From Rhodovulum sp. P5 (GTDB lineage Bacteria; Pseudomonadota; Alphaproteobacteria; Rhodobacterales; Rhodobacteraceae): a stretch of DNA of 64,000 nucleotides. The notes beneath the pieces are model-generated. The model had not been told where the DNA came from. It made no database searches and worked only from the letters and a program-made list of their open reading frames with translations. The stretch is from the NCBI RefSeq assembly GCF_002079305.1, contig NZ_CP015039.1, positions 310,001 through 374,000 on the forward strand. The letters run 5' to 3'. The first letter of the stretch is position 1, and the number at the start of each line of letters is the position of its first letter. The position numbers were made by a program, and so were the translations under genes. Positions 40,045 to 49,134 of the stretch are shown piece after piece.

Positions 40045-40090
40045 CGCGCGCGCCGGGTGGGCTCGAACCAGTGGCGCCCACCGGCTTGCT
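40045..40090 (-). repeat. Palindromic insert 1 (istA N-terminus)
   Basis: About 38 extra bases between MLVVE and AKIRRAHF codons. Minus strand: GCCGGTGGGC, loop GCCACTGGTTCGA, GCCCACCCGGC. A 10-base arm pairs with an 11-base arm with one bulge, the same layout as insert 2 with entirely different arm sequence. Confidence 0.75.
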
Positions 40091-40219
40091 CTCCACAACC
40101 AACATCACCTGACTGCTCCCTCATGCTTTTGAGGAAGCTTCTGATCAGAATTATCAGGGGGGTCACTTTTGGATGCCGATCACCCCAAGATGGGGGTCAA
40201 TTTTGCATGCCGTTCCACA

Positions 40220-40826
40220 CGTAGCGCCCGACCTGGCCCGCCAGCCGCGGCGCGAGGCGGGCGTAGCTCTGGCGCAGGGCGAGCTCGGCCTCGCGGGCGA
40301 GCTTCACCAGGCGCAGGCGCGCCTTCTCGTAGAGCCGCGCGTCGGTGGGGTGGGCGATGGCCTTTTCCATGACCGTGGTGTCCACGATCACCGCCTCGGC
40401 GGAGCGCTCGCGGATCACGCCAGCCTCGCGCCCCGCCTCGATCGTCTTGGTCAGCAGCCATTCGACGCCCTCTTCCCCGATCCGCCCGCGCCAGCGCGTG
40501 AGCGAGGACGGGTCGATCGGGGGCCGGTGCTGAAAGAACGTCTCTCCGCAGAAATGCTGGTAGTAGGGGTTCTCGACCCAGCGGGCGACCACGGCCTCGT
40601 CCGACAGCCCGTAGGCGGGCTGGAGGTACAGCAGCCCGGCCACAATCCGCGGCGAGGTCGCCGGCCGGCCCGTGTGCGAGGGGAAGAACCCGGCCCATTC
40701 GCGCTCGAAGAATGCCCAGTCGATGAGCGCCTCGAGCCGCACGAGCTCGTGGCGCATGTCGATCATCGCGGTGAGCCGCGGGCGCAGCAGATCGTCCTGT
40801 TCGGGAGCGCGGGACTTCGGCTTCAT
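40220..40826 (-). pseudogene. IS5-family transposase, C-terminally truncated by the IS21 end
   Basis: From MKPKSRAPEQDDLLRPRLTA at 40826 (an ATG at 40868 is also possible). The N-terminal DUF772-type domain is present (GRPATSPRIVAGLLYLQPAY; DPSSLTRWRGRIGEEGVEWL) and the start of the DDE core (VIVDTTVMEKAI with the first Asp). The protein should be over 400 residues. It is cut after GQVGRY at 40219, where the IS21 terminal repeat begins; the open frame runs on in IS21 to 40197. The 5' side (40827-40956) may hold the IS5 end. Confidence 0.85.
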
Positions 40827-40956
40827 GGGGCATCCGGGATTGCAGGGTTCTGACCAGAATCGTAGCAAACCCTGCAGTTCAGAAATAGCTCGAACGCCCT
40901 CTCAGCCAGCCAAATCAGAGGCTTGGGGGTTGTTCAGGACCGACTCATGAGTGCCA

Positions 40957-41001
40957 AAACAACAAGACGCGCAGGCAAGAACCTGCGCGTCTTGTTTTTG
41001 G
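40957..41001 (-). terminator. Rho-independent terminator after sdaA, probably bidirectional
   Basis: Perfect 13-base arms CAAGACGCGCAGG (40963-40975) and CCTGCGCGTCTTG (40982-40994) with loop CAAGAA. T-rich tails follow on both strands (TTTTTGG on +, TTGTTTTGG on -). It begins 15 bases past the sdaA stop. Confidence 0.9.
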
Positions 41002-41015
41002 CTACGTAAGGTTCG

Positions 41016-42425
41016 TCAGCACTCCGGCAGATTTACGGCGATCCCCCCTGTCGAGGTTTCCTTGTATTTCAGGTCCATGTCATGGCCGGTGTCGCGCATC
41101 ACCTTGATGCAGTTGTCCAGCGGCATGAAATGCTGGCCATCCCCGCGCAGCGCCAGCGACGCGGCAGAAACGGCCTTTATCGCCCCAAGCGCGTTGCGCT
41201 CGATACAGGGCACCTGAACCAAACCGCCGGCCGGGTCACAGGTCATGCCCAGATGATGTTCCAGCGCGATCTCGGCGGCGTTTTCCACCTGCGCATTCGT
41301 GCCGCCAAGGGCTGCGCACAGCCCCGCCGCCGCCATGGCCGCGGCAGAGCCGACCTCGCCCTGGCAGCCGACCTCGGCCCCGGAGATCGAGGCGTTGTGC
41401 TTGATCAGCCCGCCAATAGCGGCGGCCACCAGCAACAGATCGCGGCACCCCGCTTGCGTGGCACCGATGCAGTGTTGCCGGTAATAGCGCAGAACCGCCG
41501 GAACCACGCCCGCCGCCCCGTTGGTGGGGGCGGTGACCACACGCCCGCCCGCGGCGTTTTCCTCGTTCACCGCGATGGCATAGACGCTCATCCAGTCATT
41601 GGCCTGATGCGGCTGGGCAAGGTTGCGCCCCTGTTCGGCGACAAGCTGATCGTGGATCGCCTTGGCCCGCCGCCGCACATTCAGACCGCCGGGCAACACC
41701 CCCTCTTGCGCCAGCCCGCGGTTCAGGCAGTCGTCCATCGCCTGCAGGATCGCGTCGATCCGCGTGTCCAGGGCGCGGCCATGCAACACGGTTTCATTGG
41801 CGCGCTTCATCGCGGCGATGGAGAGCCCGGCGCGGGCACCCATCTCCAGCATTTCCTGCGCCGAGCCGAACGGATAGGGAAAGGCATGCGCGGCCTTTTC
41901 CGCGTGCAGGTCCGGTTGGGCCTGCTGCTGCGCCTGCAGTTCGGCCTCGGTCAGCACGAAACCACCGCCGACCGAGTAATAGGTCTGCCGGTGATAGGTG
42001 TTTCCAGCGCGGTCACAGGCCCACAGGATCAGGCCGTTCGCATGCCCCGGCAAGGGTGGGCCATAATCGAAAACCAAGTCCGTCTCGGGCACGAAGCGCA
42101 AGTCGCGCAGCCCGTCGGGCCGGACGATGCCTTCGCGGCGCACCGTCGCCTCCAACGCTTCGGCCGCGTCGGGGTCGAGCGTTTCAGGCCGCAACCCGCA
42201 AAAGCCCAGGATCACCGCACGATCGGTGGCGTGGCCCTTGCCCGTAAAGGCAAGCGAGCCGTGCAGGCTGGCCCCCAGACCGTAAAGATCGCCAGCCCCG
42301 GGAATCCGGTCCACCCCGCCACGCAGAGCGTCGAGGAACCGCGCGGCCGCCAGCATCGGCCCCATCGTATGCGACGATGACGGGCCGATGCCGATCTTGA
42401 AGACGTCGAAGACCGACAGGAACAT
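41016..42425 (-). CDS. sdaA: L-serine ammonia-lyase (iron-sulfur type)
   Basis: A 469-residue single-chain L-serine dehydratase. N-terminal beta domain with [16 protein letters not shown]; alpha domain with [38 protein letters not shown] and [19 protein letters not shown], whose cysteines bind the 4Fe-4S cluster. It converts serine to pyruvate and ammonia. Its ATG directly follows the glyA stop, so it closes the sox-glyA-sdaA operon and channels betaine carbon into central metabolism. Confidence 0.96.
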   Translation of the reverse strand: MFLSVFDVFKIGIGPSSSHTMGPMLAAARFLDALRGGVDRIPGAGDLYGLGASLHGSLAFTGKGHATDRAVILGFCGLRPETLDPDAAEALEATVRREGIVRPDGLRDLRFVPETDLVFDYGPPLPGHANGLILWACDRAGNTYHRQTYYSVGGGFVLTEAELQAQQQAQPDLHAEKAAHAFPYPFGSAQEMLEMGARAGLSIAAMKRANETVLHGRALDTRIDAILQAMDDCLNRGLAQEGVLPGGLNVRRRAKAIHDQLVAEQGRNLAQPHQANDWMSVYAIAVNEENAAGGRVVTAPTNGAAGVVPAVLRYYRQHCIGATQAGCRDLLLVAAAIGGLIKHNASISGAEVGCQGEVGSAAAMAAAGLCAALGGTNAQVENAAEIALEHHLGMTCDPAGGLVQVPCIERNALGAIKAVSAASLALRGDGQHFMPLDNCIKVMRDTGHDMDLKYKETSTGGIAVNLPEC

Positions 42426-43694
42426 CTACGACCCGTAAATTGGGAAGGCTGCGCAAAGCGCCCGGATCTCGGCGCGGACTTCGGCTTCGACCTGTTGGTC
42501 CCCCTCGGGCGTTGCGGCCAGCGCGTCGATCACCCGCAGGATCAGCGCGCCGATCCGATCGAATTCCTCCGTGCCGAAGCCGCGCGTCGTGCCCGCCGGG
42601 GTCCCAAGCCGGATGCCCGAGGTCACGAAGGGCTTCTCGGGATCGTTCGGGATCGCGTTCTTGTTGCAGGTCAGCCCCGCCCGTTCCAGCCCGATCTCGG
42701 CCACCTTGCCGGTCACGCCTTTCGGGCGCAGATCGACCAGAACCATGTGACTGTCGGTGCCGCCGGATACGATGCCGAGGCCACCCGCCTTCAGCACCGC
42801 GGCCAGTGCCTGTGCGTTCTCGATCACGCGCGCGGTATAGTCGCGGAACTCCGGCTGCAACGCCTCGCCGAAGGCCACGGCCTTGGCCGCGATCACATGC
42901 ATCAGCGGGCCGCCCTGGTTCCCCGGAAAGACGGCGGAGTTGAGCTTTTTCGCCAGTGCCTCGTCATCGGTCAGGATCACGCCGCCACGCGGGCCGCGAA
43001 GGGTTTTGTGCGTGGTCGAGGTTACCACATGCGCATGGGGCACCGGATTGGGATACAGCCCCGCCGCGATCAGCCCGGCATAATGGGCCATGTCGACCAT
43101 CAGATAGGCGCCCACCTCATCCGCGACCCTGCGGAAGCCTTCGAAATCGATCCGGCGCGGATAGGCCGAGGCCCCGGCCACGATCAGCTTCGGCCGCGTC
43201 TCAAGCGCCAGTGTGCGGACCTTCTCCATGTCGATCAGATGGGTTTCGGTGTCGACCTCGTAGGACACGACGTCGAACCACTTGCCCGACACGGTCACGG
43301 GAGAGCCATGGGTCAGGTGCCCGCCATGGGCCAGCGACATCCCCATGATCCGGTCGCCCGGTTGCAGCAGGGCAAGAAACACCGCCTGATTGGCTTGCGC
43401 ACCGGAATGCGGCTGCACATTGGCATAGCCGGCGCCGAACAGCGCCTTCAGCCGGTCGATGGCCAGCGCCTCCACCTTGTCGACGAATTCGCAGCCGCCG
43501 TAGTAGCGCTTGCCCGGATAACCTTCGGCATATTTGTTGGTCAGCACCGAGCCTTGCGCCGCCATCACGTCGGGGGAAACGATGTTCTCGGAGGCGATCA
43601 GTTCGATTTGGATCTGCTGGCGGTCGAGTTCCGCGGCAATGGCCGCGGCAACAGCGCTGTCGGAAATCCGCTGGGTCTGAAGGTGATCGAACAT
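42426..43694 (-). CDS. glyA: Serine hydroxymethyltransferase
   Basis: A 422-residue PLP enzyme from ATG 43694 ([20 protein letters not shown]). Lys230 in [17 protein letters not shown] binds PLP; also [20 protein letters not shown] and [20 protein letters not shown]. Within the sox operon it condenses glycine with the 5,10-methylene-THF made by sarcosine oxidase to give serine. It may be a second, catabolic glyA copy. Confidence 0.96.
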   Translation of the reverse strand: MFDHLQTQRISDSAVAAAIAAELDRQQIQIELIASENIVSPDVMAAQGSVLTNKYAEGYPGKRYYGGCEFVDKVEALAIDRLKALFGAGYANVQPHSGAQANQAVFLALLQPGDRIMGMSLAHGGHLTHGSPVTVSGKWFDVVSYEVDTETHLIDMEKVRTLALETRPKLIVAGASAYPRRIDFEGFRRVADEVGAYLMVDMAHYAGLIAAGLYPNPVPHAHVVTSTTHKTLRGPRGGVILTDDEALAKKLNSAVFPGNQGGPLMHVIAAKAVAFGEALQPEFRDYTARVIENAQALAAVLKAGGLGIVSGGTDSHMVLVDLRPKGVTGKVAEIGLERAGLTCNKNAIPNDPEKPFVTSGIRLGTPAGTTRGFGTEEFDRIGALILRVIDALAATPEGDQQVEAEVRAEIRALCAAFPIYGS

Positions 43695-43711
43695 CAGGAC
43701 AGTCCTTTGTG

Positions 43712-44266
43712 TCAGGCGGCTTCGGCGGCCAGTTCGCGGCATCCGGTCTCGAACGTCCGGGCAAGGAAGGACGCGAAGCTGTTCCAGACATCCATCCGGA
43801 ACCGGTCTTCCGCATCGCGCCAAAGCACCACGGTTGCCCCATCGAAAAAGGTGCGCCGTGCCTCGCCCACCCCGATCGATGCGATGTCGCGGGCGCAACC
43901 GATGGTCAGCAGTCCCGCCGCGCGCGCGCCTTCTATGACGAAGGTGACTTCGCGCCCCGAGATGTCAACCGCGCTGTGGGGTGTATCCGGATAGATCGCG
44001 GCCAGCGCCGCGAGCGTCGGCGCAACCCTTTCCATCGGCAGGATCAGGGTCCACTCGTCGGGGCCGAGACAGGCCGCCTCGATCCCGTTTGCCGCGGCTC
44101 TGCCCCCGATCTTTGCGGGCAGCGCCAGACCCAGCGCGGAGTTGATGGCGGACAGATCCCCCCGGGCGCGCAACGAGATGCGTCCCGCCATCCCGGAGAC
44201 CGAGACGCGCGCGGCCGATGTGTCCGCCACGACCGACGGTGTCAGAGAAGAAACGGTCTTGGGCAT
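43712..44266 (-). CDS. soxG: Sarcosine oxidase gamma subunit
   Basis: A 184-residue protein with the GcvT-like features of SoxG ([22 protein letters not shown] N-terminal part; [40 protein letters not shown]). It is the small stabilising subunit of heterotetrameric sarcosine oxidase. It sits 12 bases after the soxA stop and before glyA. Confidence 0.92.
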   Translation of the reverse strand: MPKTVSSLTPSVVADTSAARVSVSGMAGRISLRARGDLSAINSALGLALPAKIGGRAAANGIEAACLGPDEWTLILPMERVAPTLAALAAIYPDTPHSAVDISGREVTFVIEGARAAGLLTIGCARDIASIGVGEARRTFFDGATVVLWRDAEDRFRMDVWNSFASFLARTFETGCRELAAEAA

Positions 44267-44278
44267 TCTGACCTCCGA

Positions 44279-47269
44279 TCAGATTTTCAGACGGGTGTTT
44301 TCGGGATCGTGGAAGACCGTCGGGACGATCTTCGCGGCGATTGTGCGGTCGGGCATCGGGATATGGACGGTCTCGCCCATTCGGCCCTGCCCGCCTGCCA
44401 CCAACGCCAACGCGATCGGCTGGCCGGTGGTCCCGGTATCGTAGGACGAGGTCACATGGCCCACCATCGTCATCGGCACCGGCTGATCGGGGTCGAAGAC
44501 GATCTGCGCCCCCTCTTCCAGCTTGGAGCCATCCTCGGTCAGCAGGCCCACAAGCTGCTTTCGGCCCGACGCCGCCAGATCGGGCCGCGCAAGGCCGCGC
44601 ATCCCGACGAAATCGGGCTTCTTCTTGCCGACGGCCCAGCCCATGCCCGCGTCATAGGGCGTGACGGTGCCGTCCGTATCCTGACCGACGATGATATAGC
44701 CCTTTTCAGCGCGCAGCACGTGCATCGTCTCGGTGCCATAGGCGGTGATGCCGTAGTGCTGGCCCGCCTCCCAGAGCGTGTCCCAAAGCTGCCGGCCCAT
44801 GGGCGCGGGCACGTTGACCTCGAACCCGATCTCGCCGGTGAAGCTGACCCGGAACAGACGCGCGGGCATCCCGGCGACCGTGCATTCGGTGCAGGACATG
44901 TGCGGGAAGGCGTCGTCGTTCAGTTCCACCCCCTCGACCAGCGGCGCGAGCAGTTTGGCGGCGTTGGGGCCATTCAGCGCAATGGTCGACCATTGCTCGG
45001 TCGTGGAGGTCAGCCAGACATTCAGTTCGAGCCACTCGGTCTGGAGGTAATCCTCCATCATGTTCAGGACATGCGCTGCGCCGCCAGTCGTCGTGGTGAC
45101 ATGAAACCGATCCTCGGCCATGCGCCCGATCACCCCGTCGTCGCGGATGAACCCATCATCGCCACAAAGCAGGCCATAGCGGCAGCGCCCGGGCGCGAGC
45201 TTGGTCCACGGGTTGGTGTACATCCGGTTCATGAACTCGACGGCATCGGGGCCGACCACCTCGATCTTGCCCAGCGTCGACGCGTCGAAGATACCGAGCG
45301 ATGCGCGCGTGGCGCGGCATTCGCGGCGCACCGCCGCGTCCATGTCCTCGCCCGGTTTCGGGAAGTACCAGGCCCGGCGCCACTGGCCGACGGGTTCGAA
45401 CACGGCCCCGTGCTCCTCCGCCCAGGCATCGATCTGGGTCTTGCGGACCACCTCGAAATGCGCGCCGCGGTGATACCCGGCAAAGGCCCCGAACGTCGTC
45501 GGCGTATAGGGCGGGCGGAACGTGGTCAGTCCCACCTGAGGCGGCGCCTTGCCAAGCGCATCGGCCGCGATGTTCAGGCCGTTGATGTTCGACATCTTGC
45601 CCTGATCGGTCGCCATGCCGTTCGTCGTGTAACGCTTTACATGCTCGATCGAGCGCATCCCCTCGCGCACGGCAAGACGCAGGTCCTTGGCCGTCACGTC
45701 GTTCTGGTAGTCGACAAAGGCCTTGGCCCGGCCCGGGCTCAGATCGGTCGGCAGGTCCTTGTGGGACTGACCGGTTCCGATGCGGTCGTCGGCAACACGA
45801 TAGGACGCGGCCCCGACCGGCTGTCCCAGCGCGTCGGCCACCTCGCCCCCGCGCAGGGCACCGTCGTTCAGCGCAGCTTCGACCCCCCAAAGGCCGCGGC
45901 CCGCACCCGCGATGACGCAGTCCTCCGGCGTCCGGTCCGGCAGGAAGGTGGTGCGGTCATCGTCCCAGGCGAGACTGCCCTTGGTGTGAGAGAAGAGATG
46001 CAGGGACGGCGTCCAGCCCCCCGACATCAGCACGCAATCGCAGGCGATCCATTCTTCTGCGCCCACCTTGCCATCCGTGACGGGGTTGATGCGCAGGCCC
46101 GTGACCCGCAGGCGGCCCTTGCTCCCCGTGGCGGTGTGCGACAGCCGCGTGGGGATGCCGCGCGCGCGGGCCTCCTCCAGCAAATCTGCGCGCACCTCTG
46201 CGCGGGTGTCCGCGATGGCCTGCACCCGTGCGCCCGCATCCTGCAGATCGAAGGCCGCGTACCACGCGCTGTCATGGCTGGTGATGACCGCGGGCCTGTC
46301 CCCCACCCGCACACCGTATCGGTTCAGATAGGTCTGCGCGGACCCCGCCAGCATCATGCCCGGGCGGTCGTTGCCATGGAAGACAAGCGGCTTTTCCAGC
46401 GCGCCCTGCGCCAGAACCACCTGCTTCGCCCGCACGCGCCAAAGCCGTTCACGCGGCGTGTCGGCGGGCAGTTCGGAAAGATGATCGGTCAGCTTTTGCA
46501 CCATGCCGATCATGTTCTGGTGGTAGTAGCCTATGGCGGTCGTCCGGGTCATGATCTTCACGCCCGCGGCCTTCAGCGCGTCGATCTCCGCCGCCAGCCA
46601 GTCCCAGGCGGGTTTGCCATCGATCATCGCCTGCGGTTCGGACAGCAGCGTGCCGCCCGGCTCTGCGTTTTCGTCGACCAGAACCACCGACAGCCCCCTG
46701 CCCGCCGTCGCCCGCGCCGCCGCCAGACCGGCCGGCCCGGCGCCAACGATCAGGACATCGCAATGCAGGTTGCGCGAGGCATAGGTGTCGGGGTCTTCCT
46801 CGGTCGGGGATACCCCCAGCCCGGCCGCCGAGCGGATGAACGGCTCATAGACCTTGTGCCAGAAGCTCGCCGGCCACATGAAGGTCTTGTAGTAGAACCC
46901 GGCCGAAAACAGCATATAGGCTGCATCGTTTACCGCGCCGATGTCGAATTTCAGGCTGGGATACTTGTTCTGAGAGGTCGTGTTCAGACCCTCCCAGATC
47001 TCCTGCACCGTGGCGCGCGTGTTGGGTTCGAACCGGCCCGGTCCGCGGCGCGTTCCGATCAGCGCGTTGGGCTCTTCCGATCCGGCGGAAATGGCGCCGC
47101 GGGGACGGTGATACTTGAAAGACCGGCCCATCAGATGCGTGCCATTGGCCAGAAGCGCCGAGGCAACGGTATCGCCCATCAGCCCCTCATAACGCTTGCC
47201 ATCGAAGGTGAAGGTCACGGGTTTGGAGGGATCGACACGTCCCCGGCCGTTCACGCGATACGTCGTCAT
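44279..47269 (-). CDS. soxA: Sarcosine oxidase alpha subunit
   Basis: A 996-residue protein from MTTYRVNGRGRVDPSKPVTF, whose ATG overlaps the soxD stop (ATGA at 47266-47269). Order: ferredoxin-like N-terminal fold, NAD-binding domain (DVLIVGAGPAGLAAARATAG; VVLVDENAEPGGTLLSEPQA), then a C-terminal GcvT-like folate domain (FRVSFTGEIGFEVNVPAPMG). It oxidises sarcosine to glycine with the one-carbon unit passed to THF. Length is normal. Confidence 0.96.
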   Translation of the reverse strand: MTTYRVNGRGRVDPSKPVTFTFDGKRYEGLMGDTVASALLANGTHLMGRSFKYHRPRGAISAGSEEPNALIGTRRGPGRFEPNTRATVQEIWEGLNTTSQNKYPSLKFDIGAVNDAAYMLFSAGFYYKTFMWPASFWHKVYEPFIRSAAGLGVSPTEEDPDTYASRNLHCDVLIVGAGPAGLAAARATAGRGLSVVLVDENAEPGGTLLSEPQAMIDGKPAWDWLAAEIDALKAAGVKIMTRTTAIGYYHQNMIGMVQKLTDHLSELPADTPRERLWRVRAKQVVLAQGALEKPLVFHGNDRPGMMLAGSAQTYLNRYGVRVGDRPAVITSHDSAWYAAFDLQDAGARVQAIADTRAEVRADLLEEARARGIPTRLSHTATGSKGRLRVTGLRINPVTDGKVGAEEWIACDCVLMSGGWTPSLHLFSHTKGSLAWDDDRTTFLPDRTPEDCVIAGAGRGLWGVEAALNDGALRGGEVADALGQPVGAASYRVADDRIGTGQSHKDLPTDLSPGRAKAFVDYQNDVTAKDLRLAVREGMRSIEHVKRYTTNGMATDQGKMSNINGLNIAADALGKAPPQVGLTTFRPPYTPTTFGAFAGYHRGAHFEVVRKTQIDAWAEEHGAVFEPVGQWRRAWYFPKPGEDMDAAVRRECRATRASLGIFDASTLGKIEVVGPDAVEFMNRMYTNPWTKLAPGRCRYGLLCGDDGFIRDDGVIGRMAEDRFHVTTTTGGAAHVLNMMEDYLQTEWLELNVWLTSTTEQWSTIALNGPNAAKLLAPLVEGVELNDDAFPHMSCTECTVAGMPARLFRVSFTGEIGFEVNVPAPMGRQLWDTLWEAGQHYGITAYGTETMHVLRAEKGYIIVGQDTDGTVTPYDAGMGWAVGKKKPDFVGMRGLARPDLAASGRKQLVGLLTEDGSKLEEGAQIVFDPDQPVPMTMVGHVTSSYDTGTTGQPIALALVAGGQGRMGETVHIPMPDRTIAAKIVPTVFHDPENTRLKI

Positions 47270-47568
47270 TCCTGTTTCTCCAGCAACGCAGAGAGGTCCG
47301 GGCGCGGCTCGCCCGCCTTGTAGGTGGTCAGGAAACGGTCGCTGACCGTGTCGCGCACCGCATTGAAATAGCGACCGCAGCCGTGGAAATGCCGCCAGCG
47401 TTCGAAATGCGGTCCCTTCACGTTGGCCCGCAGGAACAAAAAGCGCTCCCACTCTTCATCGCTTTGCGCGGAGGGGGTCTGCGGGCGCGCGATATGGGCC
47501 TCGCCGGCATAGGTGAACTCGACCTCGGGAAGGGTCTCGTCGCAATAGGGACAATGGATCAGAAGCAT
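47266..47568 (-). CDS. soxD: Sarcosine oxidase delta subunit
   Basis: A 100-residue SoxD with the zinc-ligand pattern CPYCDETLPEVEFTYAGEAH and the typical FHGCGRYFNAVRDTVSDRFL. It binds zinc rather than flavin. Between soxB and soxA with a 4-base overlap to soxA. Confidence 0.95.
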   Translation of the reverse strand: MLLIHCPYCDETLPEVEFTYAGEAHIARPQTPSAQSDEEWERFLFLRANVKGPHFERWRHFHGCGRYFNAVRDTVSDRFLTTYKAGEPRPDLSALLEKQE

Positions 47569-47607
47569 GGGAATGACCTCGGTAGGCGTCTCTTGGTTTC
47601 GCGCCGA

Positions 47608-48861
47608 TCAGTGCGCGACAGCAGCCGCGGCGGCTTCGTCGATGAGACGGCCAGTCCGGAAACGCTCAAGCGTGAAGGGGGCGTTGATCGGGTGCGGCTC
47701 GTCCTTGGCGATGGTATAGGCGAAGACATGGGCCGACCCCGGGGTGGCCTTGAACCCGCCCGTGCCCCAGCCGCAGTTGACATACAGGTTCTGGACAGGC
47801 GTCTTGCCGATGATCGGCGACCGGTCGGGGGTGTTGTCGGTGATGCCCGCCCATTTGCGCAGCATCCGCATGCGGTTGAAGATCGGAAACACCTCGGAAA
47901 TCGCCGCGATCGTATGTTCGATCAGCGGCAGCCCGCCCCTTTGCGAGTAGCTGACATACTGATCGGTGCCTGAACCGATCACCAGTTCGCCCTTGTCGGA
48001 CTGGCTGCAATAGGCATGGACCGCGTTCGACATCACCACGCAGGGAAAGATCGGCTTGACCGGTTCCGACACTAGGGCCTGCAGCGGCATGGACTCCAGC
48101 GGCAGACGGACATCCGCCGTCGCCATGACCATGCTGTTGTGGCCAGAGGCCGATACCCCGATCTTCTTGGCCTTGATGAAGCCTTTCTCGGTCTCCACGC
48201 CGATCACGGCCCCGTTCGGCCCACGGCGGATCGCGGTCACCGCGCAGTTCTGGATGATATCGACGCCGCGCGCAGCCGCCCCACGGGCATACCCCCAGGC
48301 CACCGCATCATGGCGTGCGGTGCCCGCGCGTTCCTGCAATGCGCCACCCATCACCGGGTACCGGGCGGACTTTGAAATATTCAGCGGCGGGCAGTAGTCC
48401 TTGCACTCTTCGGGCGTCAGCCAACGGTTGTCGACGCCGTTCAGGCGGTTGGCATGGATATGTCGCTTGAAGCTTTGCACGTCATGCACATTGTGCGCCA
48501 GCATCAGGCAACCGCGGCGCGAATACATGACGTTGTAGTTGAGTTCCTGGCTCAGCCCCTCCCAAAGGTCGACGGCATGATCGAACAGGCGCGCGCTTTC
48601 GTCATAGAGATAGTTCGAGCGGATGATCGTCGTGTTCCGCCCCGTGTTACCCCCGCCAAGCCAGCCCTTGTCGATCACCGCGACATTGGTGATCCCGTGC
48701 TCCTTGGCCAGATAGTACGCCGCGCCCAGCCCGTGCCCCCCGGCACCCACGATCACCACGTCGTATTCGGGTTTCGGCGGACTGTCGGGCCATTGCTCGG
48801 TCCAGTTCTTGTGACCGGTAAGGGCGTTCTGCAATAGGCTGAGGGCGTTGAAACGGGTCAT
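47608..48861 (-). CDS. soxB: Sarcosine oxidase beta subunit
   Basis: A 417-residue flavoprotein from MTRFNALSLLQNALTGHKNW. FAD-binding Rossmann motif YDVVIVGAGGHGLGAAYYLA and the N-terminal LGGGNTGRNTTIIRSNYLYD region, which lies near the covalent FMN site at the subunit interface. It holds the site of sarcosine oxidation. First gene of soxBDAG-glyA-sdaA; 273 bases separate it from gbcB, enough for its own promoter. Confidence 0.96.
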   Translation of the reverse strand: MTRFNALSLLQNALTGHKNWTEQWPDSPPKPEYDVVIVGAGGHGLGAAYYLAKEHGITNVAVIDKGWLGGGNTGRNTTIIRSNYLYDESARLFDHAVDLWEGLSQELNYNVMYSRRGCLMLAHNVHDVQSFKRHIHANRLNGVDNRWLTPEECKDYCPPLNISKSARYPVMGGALQERAGTARHDAVAWGYARGAAARGVDIIQNCAVTAIRRGPNGAVIGVETEKGFIKAKKIGVSASGHNSMVMATADVRLPLESMPLQALVSEPVKPIFPCVVMSNAVHAYCSQSDKGELVIGSGTDQYVSYSQRGGLPLIEHTIAAISEVFPIFNRMRMLRKWAGITDNTPDRSPIIGKTPVQNLYVNCGWGTGGFKATPGSAHVFAYTIAKDEPHPINAPFTLERFRTGRLIDEAAAAAVAH

Positions 48862-49134
48862 CTTGTGGCGGGACTCTCTGAAGCGCGTTTGCAGCATAAT
48901 CGCGCCGAAGCCCGCCAAATAATCGGATATTTGCGCCACGACCCATGAAAGACTGCGTCACGGTGGCGTTTATTCCGATCCCCCTATTCGTGGGCATGCC
49001 AGCAGGATGTCTTCAGGCACAGACGCACGACATCCGCGCCAAGTCGCGTCGCAGAAGTACAGCCGTTCATGTCCTACGAAAAGCGTGCCCACCGCCCTGT
49101 TCAGGGTCACACGCGCACGCCATGAAAGCAGCCG

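Larger units (their letters stand above)
38287..40105 (-). pseudogene. istA: istA, IS21 transposase (disrupted)
   Basis: The DDE transposase of IS21. Starts MLVVE at 40105; helix-turn-helix SIKQICRELRVSRNTVRKVI; catalytic core FDPGEAYQFDWSHEIVILDG, GIYD and TPASGWEKGQVENQVG; C-terminal SVDARAVGRPVEIRAYADRL. At least five short inserts break it, after VVE, GIYD, LVEP, AVSK and GALR; several shift frame and one brings a stop at 39001. A TTG at 40098 could rescue the first break only. The exact original stop is unclear because the 3' end overlaps istB and insert 6. Confidence 0.85.
37441..40219 (-). mobile_element. IS21-family insertion sequence, degenerate, with multiple short inserted palindromes
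   Basis: Ends match each other in reverse: TGTCAATCGGCAT...TGACCCCC at 37441 and TGTGGAACGGCAT...TGACCCCC read inward from 40219, with further subterminal TGACCCC repeats, as in IS21. It carries istA and istB on the minus strand. Total 2779 bases; removing about 300 bases of inserted palindromes gives the usual 2.4-2.5 kb. No target duplication is visible: left flank GTCATGAG, right flank CGTAGCGC. The left flank is a transporter gene, the right flank an IS5-family transposase. Confidence 0.9.

Noticed and set aside
40045..40090. tRNA gene suggested by GGTTCGAGCCC in insert 1
   Set aside because: Only a T-arm-like hairpin is present; no acceptor, D or anticodon arm can be drawn around it.
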